Source: Pempheris klunzingeri
Lineage: Eukaryota; Chordata; Actinopteri; Acropomatiformes; Pempheridae
NCBI RefSeq assembly: GCF_042242105.1
Contig: NC_092024.1
Coordinates: 10,007,501-10,071,500 of the forward strand
Reading direction: 5' to 3'
Length of the DNA stretch: 64,000 bases
This document shows, in pieces, positions 53,601 to 64,000 of the stretch. Position 1 is the first letter of the stretch. Every line of letters starts with the position of its first letter. Below the pieces are notes generated by a model. It made no database searches, had not been told where the DNA came from, and saw only the letters and a program-made list of their open reading frames with translations. A program made the position numbers and the translations under genes.

Positions 53601-56600
53601 CTGGAAAAATCATCCCTGTTCCACTTGAAGCACAAATGTCTCCCCCCCCCCCAAAAAAGTGTGTCTAGTTACAAATTAGTAGCTGTCAAGGGGTAGGAAA
53701 TTATTCTCCGCTGCAGGGCTTGCTATCTCATCTCATCTCTAGAAATAACTCCATCTGCATTACATCAGGACTCATCTGTAATTTATCGTTAAATGGGACC
53801 GTAAATACAGTTCATCTAAATAAGAGCTCCATTAAAGAGCTCCTTTAAAATGATATCATAGCGTGCTCAAGCATCCAGACGTGCTGAACCGAACATTTCT
53901 CACCTTGCTGAATGTCCTTCATCTCCAGATGCAGGCTCGAAATGAGGATGCCGACTGCTTGTGAACGCTTCCCATCCAGCAGCTTGATAATCTGGAAGAA
54001 AGTGAAAACAAATGAATTCATGCTGTTAAACTGCAAGAAGATTAGTGGGATTCAGCGTCAAACCCACAATATGCATTTCAGTTAATAAGCTCTAAACTGA
54101 CTAATCTTCTCCTGATTCCTGTACATTTCATGGCCTTTTAGTAAGTTGGTGATTTTAAATGTCAACTATTATTGATAATTATGTCTCAGCCCTGCGACTG
54201 ACTGACGCCTAGTCCGGGGTGTCGCCCTTTGGCTCCGGTCCCCTCTGCCCATCTAAGAATAAGCAGTACAGATAATAGATGGATAGATAGATGGATTATT
54301 GTTAATTACTTTCCAAACTGTCTAAAACGCCATATCTTTACCCCAAATTACCTTGGGGTAAATATCGCCTTAGATTTATTCACGCCAATGTTTATAATCA
54401 ATTTCATTATTCAAACACTGACATGGAACAAATTGAGGAACAGATGGAGAGTAGAAAGTTCATTTCTGTGATGAGAGGCCGGGTGAAAATCACTTAGTCA
54501 TGTCCCCGGTTGCGGAAGCAGATGATAGATGATGAGCGAGGCTAGTCTTAACTAGCCTGGGAATCATCTGGATTGACCCAAACGACCAGACTAATCAACA
54601 CACACTGTCATAACCCATCATCATGATGCAAACGCCTGGGAAATGCGGAGCACACACACACACACACACGCACAAGCAGCCACACACTTTGTCAAGTTAC
54701 ATCAACAGGGGAGCAAAGTTAAACAGAAAAGCACCTCCTCCGGTTTACCGAAGAACATGTGTGAGATATAATCAAAAAATATCAAGTCGCAGTGAAAGTA
54801 CAAAGGCAAAAGTGGCTCCATAAAAGGACAGTCTAGAAGAGCAAGGCAAAGAGAAGCAGGGCTTTTATAACAAACTATAAATTCACAGGATTTTTATTTG
54901 TGCCTACACATGGTCACAATTACTTATGACTGAATTAGCCGTAAAGCCAGAGAGAGTTTTGGCAAGGTAAAGCCCCGCTCTAAAAGTTAATGTGTCAGGC
55001 TTCTTCATTAGGTATTATGGCGTTGTCGGCTACTGGGCTGTCCAGTGGGAGCTGGAGAGCAGAAGCCTTAGAAGTGGGTATTGCATTACAGGGCGTTAGT
55101 GGGTGCCATGCTGCTTCCAGCTCTATTACTTGGATCACTGGGGATCTCCCACTCTAAGGACTTGAGGCGGCTGAGTACCAGGCTTTTCCAACACCTCTAA
55201 TTAACCACTTTGGACGGGCCACACTAAAAGCAGCCCAGGAACCCTTCCCCACTCACTGTGGCTGCAGAACTCGCCAATTAGCCTAAACAGTTACGTTAAT
55301 GAGAAAAGACAACTGATGCTGGATGCTGGGTTTAAGACACGCAAACAGCTTGGGTAAGCAGAGGGAGTGGCGTGATGCTGATGCTGAGGCAGGTAGACAT
55401 CAACAGCTGACGGCTCCCTCCTGTGGACAAAAGGAGCGCTGAGGGAACTCTGAGGCTTTCATTGGACCTGAGTAACACAGACAGCTCAGACGAAAGAGGG
55501 GAAGAGGAGAGAAAGAGCGAGCAGCCTAAGAAAATAAACACAACGATGGAGGCAGACACTGTGAGTGTCTGCGGTTTGAGCTGAAGCAGGTGGCTGATGT
55601 TAGGCGAGGTGGGCGGGGCGATGCAGGTTCAGAGACGAGCGGATAGTTTATACAGCCACGGCTGAGCAGCCAGCCTGCTCCACGATGACTGTCTGTCTGA
55701 TTATCTGTCTGGAATCACCCAGGCAGATGTTACAATAACAACTGGATCAAGACTTCCCATCAACAGCCACCTATGATACACTCAACAACCCCAGTCTCAC
55801 CCAGCGGTGTTAGTCTTACACCCACTCTCCCACGTCATAGCCCGAGCATCAAATATGTCTTTAATAAACGCACTATGATTGCTCATAAGTTATTCCCATA
55901 AACCAGTTAAAGCTGCTGTTTGTTTAAAGAGATCCACTATGCATAAACTTAATACATGCTTGATTTATTAGGGTAAAGGAAACTGTGTGTTTACTGATGT
56001 GCATATTTGCACACATACAAACTCAGCAGCACATTTAGCTCAATTGATTTACTCATCTTCTTCTTTCTTCCTCCCTCCTAATCCCTCAATCAAGGATGCA
56101 CAGACACGCGCATCCTTTCCGCTCCCCCGCTCCTATAGGTGCCCCCGTCTTCATCGCCTCCTCTAGCCAGCGGAGTGGAGCCACATGCCTGTAATTACAC
56201 CCCCGGTCCAGTCCGGTCCGGTCTGCTCGGGTGGGAGAGCTCTCTTCCATGTCATCTCCTCTGCTTTGATATGCTAATCAGCAGAGAGAGACGGGCTCCA
56301 GAGTAAACAAGAGCTTTGATTTTTCTATGGCACACATGATAGAGATTAACTTTCTCATGTAGGCATCGGCTGCATCCCCGGAGTTTCAACTTTTGGCGTG
56401 TGGAGTTGTCGGAAAGCGGGGAAGTTCCTCATATGCATAATGTACACCCACATTCCATTCCCTCCCACTCATCTCCTCTCGCCGCACAGAGCCCCCCGGG
56501 GCTGTGGTGTTAGCATGATCTGGCAACACTTTCTGAGCAAGTGCATAATGGCTGGTGAGGACGTGCCGTCATCACACACGTGCGATCGAGCGCACACATA

Positions 56601-59600
56601 GGAAAATACAGATGTGCGTGCATACACAAACACACACACAGAAACAAATAAGCAGACTCCGATTGAATTGAAGTGAATTCTGTGCAGGCTCAGAGTGTGT
56701 ACTGAGGGGAGAGAGGAGCAAGACTGCCTCCATATCATATCACGGGATTATTTATATGCATGCTAATCTATGTAAAACATTAAATTCTTAACTAAATGAA
56801 TTACTTATTCTTGTATTTGTTTTCATTATCTCTATTTGTCCATTGATTTTGGTTGTCTGGTCTTATACCTGTTTCTTTTGCATGTTGGTTATGTGGTTGT
56901 CTGACTGTGAATGCTACTTGTTACCCAAAAAAAAGAAAAGGGAAACTGGAGCATCTGGGAAAGTCGTAGTTTAGTAGCACATCTACAAGTGCATGCAAAA
57001 GTGAGACGCACAACACAATCAGTGCTGGCTTTATTATTTTGCACCCCAGAGCAGTGCAGAAATATGGAGTGACATCATCTCAAAAGATAATGGTTTACTG
57101 GAAATAAACAGCTGCAATAGGTGAGCAAAAACTGGAATATTCTGAAAGATCAATACGACTTGTAAACCGACTTCAGTATGTGTCCTGCTCTCCGCTTGGT
57201 TATCCTTACTGCTTCTGTGCCCATTTGCTCCACCTTTGCTATCCTCCTCAGCTCAGTAGCAACCAAGCCTCCGTCCCCGCTCTGACCTCCATCCTGCTTC
57301 TCTTTGTTCATTTGCTGCATCCCTTCCTGTCCTTCCCACCCATTAACCAGCTGAACTTCTTGGAAGCCGTCATCAGCTGGTGATTCAGATGATTTCTCTC
57401 TCCAGCGAGTTCTCCCCCTTTAACTCCAAGCATAAACTTTAAGGGATAAAAAATGATTACGTAAACACGGTTCTTTTATTTTGACGACCATTACAGTGAG
57501 CTGGACTTCCAAGCGGATTGAAAACAACCGTGCCTTCACATATTCCCTCTCCCTCCTTAATCGTGGAGCTGGGCTCGCTGGCTCAGAGCTTTATGTTAAA
57601 TATAAGACTCCTGAACTGGGGACAGTCAAAACAGAGCCAGCCAGTGTACCATACAGATCCATCTCGCAAATGCTGTAAAATCCACCAAATTCTACACTGG
57701 ACATGGAGTTTTTTGATTGATATGAGTTTGTTCAGCAGTGTTTCCATTAGTGGGCTGATGTAAGCCCAGGCAGGAGACAGTTGGCAGGATTTGTGTCTGG
57801 ATGTGGCTGTCTGAGTTGGATCAAATGTTGAACAGTTTGCCGCTTTAGAGTGACCAGACTGAATGGAGGGATCTAAGGATGGAGATCGAGAACAGAAGAA
57901 CACACACACATGCACGCACACACACACTGGCTCTCTGGAGCGGAGTGGAGCCCTAACAAATTGATCAGAATAGGGGATGTGTATGGATTTAGAGGGGAAA
58001 GTCTGGGGCAGTGGCCGATTTTGAACTGCTTGGACGCCACAGTGAGGACCACAAGGCAGCCGGGAATGCTGATGCGGCGCTGGCTACAGCAGAGGTGCAG
58101 AGTTGCAGCATTTGACAAGACATCAACAAGTGTGTCTTTGGTGGGTAGGGGGACAGTCGATCAATCTGGCACAAAAGACCATTTTTCTTGACCTGTTCTG
58201 ATCTTTAAAACCTAAACTTTGAAGCTTGCATGATGGAAAAAACAAAATAATTCTGAACCCTCACCTACATTTACAATCCTGCTTGGCTTGGTACAGAAGA
58301 AGAAAAAAAAAAAAAACACAAGGGAGTGAACTCATAAATTGATAGCCTGTGTTGGCCCAGTGCTAGACCTGGCAACTGCAGGCAACAGTGTGGAAGAAGA
58401 CCTAATGAGAGCCACAATCCATTTCTTTGTCCGTTTACCCTTTTGTTATTTCTTTCTTTGATTTATGATTAAAAAAGACAGCAGACAAAAAGCCTTTTTC
58501 AAACAAAGCTTGATATATAAAAAAAAAGCATGGCCCTCAGGAGGCGGAATTTACCTTCTTAGTTTTGGCTTTCTTCTCGAAGGTGTCCGACAGGGGCTTC
58601 TTCTTCGGCTGCAGCGTGGCCTTGGAGAAAAGATCCTCAAACTCATTGGTGTTGATAATGTTAGGCTCCTCCAGAGAACCCCAGAGGGTGTTGTTGCTGG
58701 AAAAAGAAGTGAAGATTTGAATCTGTGATTTACTTTCTGCTGTTCTGACTTAAATCTGTACATCCAAACTGAGGTTATATAAGGTGGTATAAGATTTGAT
58801 CACAGTCGCAGTGACTCACAGGACAAGCTGGGACCATCTAGGTCACTTTCCCTGAGCCAAACAAAATGCACGTTCTATTTGTGGGAGCTTATTTGATGTT
58901 TATTCAATCTGAACGCTGTTTCTCATTTTCCATTTTGCAGTCTGGCAAAAACGTGGCAGAAATGACCGCAATCTCAACTTTAAAAAAAAAAAAGCACTGT
59001 TTATGAGCTAGGTGATAAAAATAACAAAAGTTTAAGACAAGTGTGTTTCTGTCATAAAGGACCATTTCCAGCAAACGGGCGAGAATACGGGAGGCGATGT
59101 TGTGTTTCAGAAGTTGCTGAGTAACATGGGAAGAAACAAACAGAGGCAGAAATAAGAACACGGGGTGTCTGAAGTCAAGAGGATGTGCAGGAGCTCAAGC
59201 ACTCTTTTCTGTTCACTAAAACTGCGCTTTCCCTCCCAAAATGTGTTAATCAAACAGACATTTACAGCCCACTCAACAGGCTTACTGACAAATAAACGTA
59301 TTTTACATTTTGGAGCGGTGACATCGATAATAAGCTACACATGCTTAATTACTGGTTTCTTATTATCTTTTCACACATCGTAGTTGTTCTCGCGGGTCAC
59401 ACTTTAATGGCATTATAGCTCATCTGTGAGCTCATGAGGCTGGCAGGTGAATCTCCCCGAGTCAAGGCCCATTTGCAATGAGAAACACAGGCGCTGGCAG
59501 GCTCATCGTGACTTAAATACCAGAGCAATCAAGTGCACTGCCAGTGACTTGTTCAGGGTAGAGCAAGTCCAATTGTTCCTGCATGCAGCTGGCTTCCTAT

Positions 59601-62600
59601 TGCAGTGGTCAGAGTATTTATCTGGGGTAGCCAAGAGGTTTTCTGTTGAGGACATAATGATACTGAGAGGCTGAGGAAAATAAGTCCGAAGAACAGCCGC
59701 TGACTCTGAACCCAACTGTGCAGGAATTTAGTTCGGAAAAGGAAATTACATCCAAACCCCAAGAAATATTTCCATGCAGGACAACTTTCTAATTGACCGG
59801 ATTATGAGTATAATTGAATTTGAATCCCCCTTAAAGCTCTGTTCCCGTTTCCTTTCGCAGCTTCCCAAGAAAGTTTGTCCCACATGCTGCCAACTGTACT
59901 TTGTACTTCGGCTTACGTTTAGACACCTGGCATCATTCCAAACCTTCACTGTTCCCCCTCATAACTCTCACCGTTAACAGAGATCACACAGCTGATTCAG
60001 CTATAGTTAAAATTATAGTTAAACATCTGACCCATTTAATACCCCTTAACGTGGCGCTTTACAGTTAAATTTATAGCTGACATGAAACTGCTGCAGTGTA
60101 GTCAGTCAGTCCTCCAGCGCTGGCGAGGACCAGAGAGAGAGAGAGAGAGAGAGAGAGCACCAACCACAACTCAGCTTCCCTGACTAATCCGGCCATGGAA
60201 ATACAAGGCCATAAAGCTGGAAGCCTGGCACTCAGAGGCAACAACCACAGCCACTGTAAATGGGCTGGATAATCCACTTACCATTACAGAGTATCTGGTG
60301 CAGCAACTATTTCTATGATATCTGTCTGAACGGGAGCGTTCAGGGCGAGACCCCATTAGACCTGGGCCAGTGAAGTTTAGAGGGTCATTAGCCCAGGGAT
60401 AACAGTTTCTCTTGCAACTTCGAATATGGGATAACTTCGTCTCGCTCGGGGCTTTCTAAACCTATAACAATCTGCTGTAATTCCCCCAAATAATCACGAT
60501 ATCAAGGACTGAACACAATGAATTGTGCAAACAAACGTCCGAGCAAATGTAAACAAGTTACGTGACGTGTGCATTCTTGAGATTTCAGCAATTGTTCCAG
60601 ATTTTCTAGTAATTATCCTAAACACAGCCTAACTGATGATAACTTTGATGCTGAAACCATTATTCTTGATTTTTGGGTGTTTCTTAAACTTTTTTTTTTG
60701 TTTTTTTAAAGATGAATACAAGACATACAACAATCTTGATATACATTCCTAGATCCAACACACAAAAACTCAGATCAGACAGACATAGCTTCTGAAAAGT
60801 GAAGTCAGTGTGGAAGTGTATTAAACCTGGATTCTTTCTAATTGTCATCTCTGTGACACTTCTGGCTCCAAAAACAAGATGGTGACTTTGAAAGTACCAA
60901 ACTCAAGGCTTCAAAATGGCAGTCCACAAACCAATGGGTGATGTCACTGTGGCAACTTGCTGACACAGTTTCTAAATTACCTCAAATTCTTTGTGACTTA
61001 TCAGCCATTGTAACTGTAGATACCATCATATCAGCAGCTAGCTAATCTATAATAATAAATGTGATAATAAATACAAACCTGACCAGAGGTTTTATGAACA
61101 CTGGCGTTTCTGTGGCCCTGAGTTTATATTAATTCAAGGCAAAGAAATGCAAACATGAGAAGCAGTTAGTTTTATATGCTACTATCTTTGCAAATTAAAG
61201 GACAATTCCAGTTTATTACACCTTGGGTTAATTAATAGTACAACTATGATAAGTAATGAAGGTCAAAGTTGAACTTGGAAGTCAGTCTGTAAACTGTGAC
61301 AGATGTTTATGACGTACTGTTAAGAGGAATTCTTTCAATGTTTGCCTTTGATTTCTGTCCTAAATAAATGTGGCTAATGTGGAGTGTTAATAACCATTCT
61401 GGTCATCTGACTGCTCACGTTTGCCTGCTTGCCTGCCTTGTACGACTTCTTTGCAATCAACTTGCTATGTATAACATTATTATCAACTGAAACGATGGCC
61501 AAAACACAGAAAGTTAAACCCAATTATGCTTTCAGAGCAATAGGAGTGAGTTTTAAGTGATGTTCCACATACTTATTGTCCTGTATCTGTATCCTGGTCC
61601 AGTACAGAGGCTTCATGGGACAGGCTGGCTCAATGGTAGGCTTCCGTGGGGCCTTCTCTGCCCTCTGGCCGAGACTAAAGCCCCCCATAGGGGGAGGGGG
61701 TGGCGGGCCACAGCCTGGAGGAGGTGGAGGAGGAGGTGGACCAGCTCCAGGTAGGCCAGGGGGGGGAGGTGGAGGTGGTGGGGGCGGTGGACCACCTCCA
61801 GGGAGAGGAGGTGGTGGAGGAGGTGGCGGCGGCGCTCCCATGTTGCCCGGTAAAGGGGGAGGAGGAGGGGGCGGTGGTGCTCCCGAGAGGCCTGGTGGGG
61901 GAGGTGGAGCAGGCGGTGGGGGTGGTCCAGGTTGCCCCGGTGCCTTTTCGGCTTTTAGGTTTAGTCCAATAGAGTCCAAGTTGAGTTTTTTCGGCACGTT
62001 CTGGCTGGGGCTTTGAGCAAGCCCGCCGCAGTCACCCTCAGGGCTCTTGATGAAGGTCTCCCTGTCCGTCTGGATTCCCACGGTGCGGCAGGTCTTGGGG
62101 ATGGGGTCATCAGCGGTGGACACAGCAGCATCGCAGACCTCACCTCGCCCCTGGCCTGTATTGTACGCCTTGTCTCTGTGTATCTTCGCAATGATTCCTT
62201 CCAGGTGCGACACTGTGACGGCATTCTCACCTCTCAGCTGGAAGATTTGGAGCTCAAAGTCGGACTGTAAGGAGCAAGAGCAGAATGCCAGAGACAAACC
62301 AAATCCAGAGTATCAGGAACATCAGTCATTTCCCATCATGTAATAAAATCATATTAGGTGGTAGACAACACGTTTCCTTGAATGAACTTGGATTTAAGTG
62401 TATAATTATTTTTCTAATTCACCTAAGAAATGTGACTAAAAAAACAACCGTATAAATGCTTTCAGCTTTCCTTTTAAACTCTGTTTTGAATGTAAACATT
62501 CCCATTAAATTTTTCCCCAATCCGAAGATAATATCTGACTCTTACAGTGAAAATCTGGCAACTCCAGTCTTCATTTGACGTTTCAAACAATGAAAAGCAA

Positions 62601-63942
62601 TCCAACCAAAGCGAGGTATTGATTTGAGACCAAAAGGAAACGGTTTTGCAATAAATCTTACACATGTTCCCTGTTAACTCTTGTCCGTTTAGAAACAGAA
62701 TTAGGCACGTTCCCACCCTTTCTTGTGGGCTGACTGGGATACATGTTTCTCAATGTCAGCATCAGTCCTTTAAAGGGTAACATCAAATTAAAGGCTTTAA
62801 GCAGACAGGCTGAGAAACCAATTCTGAGGTCAGACTTTTCGAGGAAACGGCACATAAAGCAATTTCTCAGTGGTACAAATTATGTAACATGGCCAGAGCT
62901 CTGTTCCTCTTGGTTTTCCAGGGGTATACAGTAAGTTTGACTCCAGATTAAGTTGGCACGGAACACCTAAACTCTGCTTTTGATGAAGGAAAAAAGATGC
63001 CTTTAAAATCAATTTGGAGAGCCGTCATGTTGAGGAAAAGGACATGTCTATCAGAGAACTGTGTGAGGCGAGGACTGAACATTTGGAAGTAACAATATTA
63101 CACATAACACATGAAATTGTGGTCGCTAGAAAACTCTTTTATTTTAACAAAGTCGTTTTAACTTGTTATTTGAGATCGACAGTTTGATAATTCAAAGGTT
63201 TTGTATTTAACTATTATATTTTACTATATTTCTACTATATTTCAATTACTACAAATAAACTGACATTTAACAACAGAAATTTGAGTCTGATTTAAGTTTT
63301 TTTTCTCTATTTTTTCAGCACACATTTTCTATCTATACTGTTTCTCCGGAAATGTAAATGTACAAAATTAACCTTTTAAAATTAAACTTTAAAAAAAAAA
63401 AAATTGATGGACAGGTTGGAATGATATTTTTTGCCTAATACTGGGCAACTTCAACACCTGTGGCATCTTAAAGCATTCCATGTTAAAAGCAAATACTACA
63501 TAACACACTAAATAATACACTTTTACACCAGTTCAGCCGCTGCTCTTGACATTTCATGCGTATTTAGTGCCATCTTGTGTTCACAAGAGTCAACTGCTAA
63601 GACACTAGATGGGCCACAAGGGCCTTCAAAATGCAACTTGCTGTTCATGCATGTCATGAACGACAGCTGTGGTGTGATGCTCAGCTTTCTTTCACAATCC
63701 CACCAGAACATCTTTACATAATTTCCATCCCTTTACCTGAGCATTTGCTTGTTGAAAAGTGCTATGAAAATACACCTAACTTCCCTCATGTGCCGTTACA
63801 GAGATGCCCGGGCTAATTTTCTCTAATGTTCAATATGTATTCAGTCAGTGTTTTAATGTCTGAGTCGTATGAAAACTTACATGCAGCCTCTCCAGCTCTT
63901 CCTTGCATTCTCTCTTCAGCTGCAAGAGGGCAGCCTGGTGCT
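32181..63942 (-). CDS. fmn1: fmn1, formin-1 (C-terminal 670 residues; 5' part outside window)
   Basis: Formin-1 nucleates and elongates unbranched actin filaments at adherens junctions and in limb/fin mesenchyme. Fifteen coding exons join in phase to 2015 nt (671 codons including the stop). Domain order is coiled segment, FH1, FH2, charged tail. The tail ([11 protein letters not shown] then [14 protein letters not shown]) resembles the FMN1 rather than the FMN2 ending, and position opposite grem1 supports FMN1. Exons are given under three blocks. Introns are large (up to 6.1 kb) and hold repeats and candidate regulatory DNA. The long 5' exons and the start codon lie to the right of the window. 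Confidence 0.95.
32654..32681. repeat. (CA)n microsatellite
   Basis: About 14 CA units in an fmn1 intron. Confidence 0.95.
32934..32958. repeat. (GA)n microsatellite
   Basis: About 12 GA units in an fmn1 intron. Confidence 0.95.
36212..36390. mobile_element. Fragment of a teleost dispersed repeat
   Basis: Phrases such as gatgatggtgctaaat, gggatcctcaaagtcattac, aatgtctgtaccacatttca and tggcaattcat, ending in gaccaaagtgggggact, match a dispersed repeat I recognise as frequent in fish introns. The family name is uncertain and no ends are intact. Confidence 0.55.
38380..38414. repeat. (GAA)n microsatellite
   Basis: About 11 GAA/AAG units in an fmn1 intron, some 190 bp upstream (in transcription) of the exon at 38194. 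Confidence 0.95.
42347..48423. other. fmn1 intron of 6.1 kb, largest in window
   Basis: Non-coding. AT-rich blocks (44030-44700), several stretches of mixed composition that could be conserved elements, and a near-perfect palindrome at 47474-47499. No gene or RNA was recognised. Confidence 0.75.
47474..47499. repeat. Near-perfect 26-bp palindrome
   Basis: GCCAGG, then C, then ATAAATATTTAT, then T, then CCTGGC. The two 13-base arms match with one mismatch. It is in the 6.1-kb fmn1 intron. Confidence 0.85.
49002..49026. repeat. (CA)n microsatellite in an fmn1 acceptor region
   Basis: On the coding strand it is a TG run that ends about 11 nt before the AG acceptor (48991) of the exon with the FH2 signature. 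Confidence 0.9.
49257..49297. repeat. (GGA)n/(GGT)n microsatellite
   Basis: GGA units followed by GGT units, just upstream (minus strand) of the acceptor at 49243; on that strand it supplies a pyrimidine-rich tract. Confidence 0.9.
50616..53903. other. fmn1 intron of 3.3 kb
   Basis: Non-coding. Contains a dispersed-repeat tail at 51719-51812, a C run (53643-53652) and a SOX-type AACAAAGG motif near 52900 in a segment that could be a conserved element. No gene seen. Confidence 0.75.
51719..51812 (+). mobile_element. Fragment of a teleost repeat tail
   Basis: The series gaggactcccttgtgaatga, gattttaaatcttaatagga and ttgttaaataaaggttaata matches a tail sequence I recognise as very common in fish genomes. 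No coding part is attached; it is a short relic and its class is uncertain. Confidence 0.55.
54190..54297 (+). mobile_element. Truncated retroelement 3' tail
   Basis: The order ccctgcgactgactgacgcc, agtccggggtgtcgcc, aataagcagtacagataa and a gatggatagatagatgg terminal microsatellite is the 3' end of a widespread fish LINE/SINE. Only the tail is left, as in 5'-truncated copies. The GATG tail puts it on the plus strand. Confidence 0.6.
56240..56345. promoter_or_regulatory. Candidate enhancer: TCF/LEF, FOX and octamer-like motifs
   Basis: Within 60 bp: CTTTGAT at 56264-56270 and 56314-56320 (TCF/LEF), ATGCTAAT near 56272 (octamer-like, one mismatch), and GTAAACA at 56303-56309 (FOX). It lies in an fmn1 intron. 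Motif clusters occur by chance, so this is only a candidate. Confidence 0.25.
58697..61572. other. fmn1 intron of 2.9 kb
   Basis: Non-coding, with a (GA)n run at 60132-60158 and homopolymers. Nothing else was recognised. Confidence 0.75.
60132..60158. repeat. (GA)n microsatellite
   Basis: About 13 GA units in an fmn1 intron. Confidence 0.95.
61573..63942 (-). other. fmn1: fmn1 exons with coiled segment and FH1 domain
   Basis: Exons 63942-63881 (encodes [20 protein letters not shown], helical) and 62264-61573 (692 nt). The large exon starts [20 protein letters not shown], has a Ser/Thr-containing linker ([16 protein letters not shown]), and then the FH1 region: about ten proline runs of 5-11 residues separated by short Gly/Leu/Ala spacers. 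FH1 binds profilin-actin and SH3/WW proteins. The exon ends with [12 protein letters not shown], the conserved start of FH2 that contacts the actin barbed end. On the other strand this gives a glycine-rich 146-aa open frame, which is a shadow. Confidence 0.94.
62265..63880. other. fmn1 intron of 1.6 kb
   Basis: AT-rich and non-coding, with an A run near 63391. No feature recognised. Confidence 0.75.
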
Positions 63943-64000
63943 CTGAAAGGAGGGAGAACAAGGACGCTTGTATGACGACACAAACCTTTACTGCTGGCAG

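Larger units (their letters stand above)
53992..58554. other. fmn1 intron of 4.6 kb
   Basis: Non-coding. Contains a retroelement tail at 54190-54297, a (CA)n run at 54650-54669, and a TCF/LEF-FOX motif cluster at 56264-56320. No gene seen. Confidence 0.75.
33933..58696 (-). other. fmn1: fmn1 FH2 domain exons
   Basis: Exons: 58696-58555, 53991-53904, 50615-50554, 50311-50223, 49242-49113, 48990-48844, 48700-48641, 48544-48424, 42346-42254, 38194-38143, 34082-33933. They encode the actin-nucleating FH2 domain: lasso/linker ([20 protein letters not shown]), [46 protein letters not shown], the FH2 signature [52 protein letters not shown] and [16 protein letters not shown]. No break or missing core motif was seen. 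The exon at 34082 is read from the first AG (cctacag|TTTCC), since the AG 7 nt further in breaks the frame. Confidence 0.94.

Noticed and set aside
61576..62016. Glycine-rich 146-aa open frame on the plus strand
   Set aside because: It is the antisense shadow of the fmn1 FH1 proline repeats; no start context, splice or homology supports it.

Overview
The window is nuclear DNA of a ray-finned (teleost) fish. Genes have many short exons with GT-AG introns, dinucleotide microsatellites are frequent, fish-type dispersed repeats occur in introns, and the proteins read closest to vertebrate orthologues. I cannot name the species. Five protein-coding genes are supported, and I rebuilt their exon chains by matching splice sites to protein phase.

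Layout: (1) 1-11.75 kb, minus strand: eif2ak4 (GCN2, the uncharged-tRNA sensing eIF2alpha kinase). 29 coding exons are present, including the start codon; the 3' end runs off the left edge. (2) 11.75-14.4 kb: a head-to-head intergenic stretch with a decayed 10-bp tandem array and an upstream MEF2/TATA-like element. (3) 14.4-17.7 kb, plus strand: actc1, a complete striated-muscle alpha-actin of 377 aa with cardiac diagnostic residues. (4) 18.4-25.4 kb, plus strand: arhgap11a, a mitotic RhoGAP (12 coding exons, 986 aa) behind a CCAAT/CHR cell-cycle promoter. (5) 27.4-29.4 kb, plus strand: grem1, a BMP antagonist of the DAN family (182 aa, one coding exon). (6) about 30.3-64 kb, minus strand: fmn1 (formin-1). 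The last 15 coding exons carry the FH1 and FH2 domains and the tail; the 5' part lies beyond the right edge. Its introns fill most of the right half of the window.

The genes do not form a pathway. They are a conserved linkage group: from what I know of human 15q13-q15, the same genes lie there spread over megabases, with ARHGAP11A-SCG5-GREM1-FMN1 in that order. Here the set is packed into 64 kb and scg5 is not seen between arhgap11a and grem1. grem1 and fmn1 keep their convergent arrangement. In tetrapods this matters because limb enhancers of GREM1 lie inside and beside FMN1, so the long fmn1 introns here are the best place to look for regulatory DNA.

I found no clearly new biological system. 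The more interesting points are a start-stop upstream ORF just before the eif2ak4 start, a stop-free 90-nt intron in eif2ak4, two GC-AG introns, an intronic poly(A) signal that would give a short RhoGAP-only Arhgap11a, a nearly perfect 26-bp palindrome and a TCF/FOX motif cluster in fmn1 introns, and the missing scg5.
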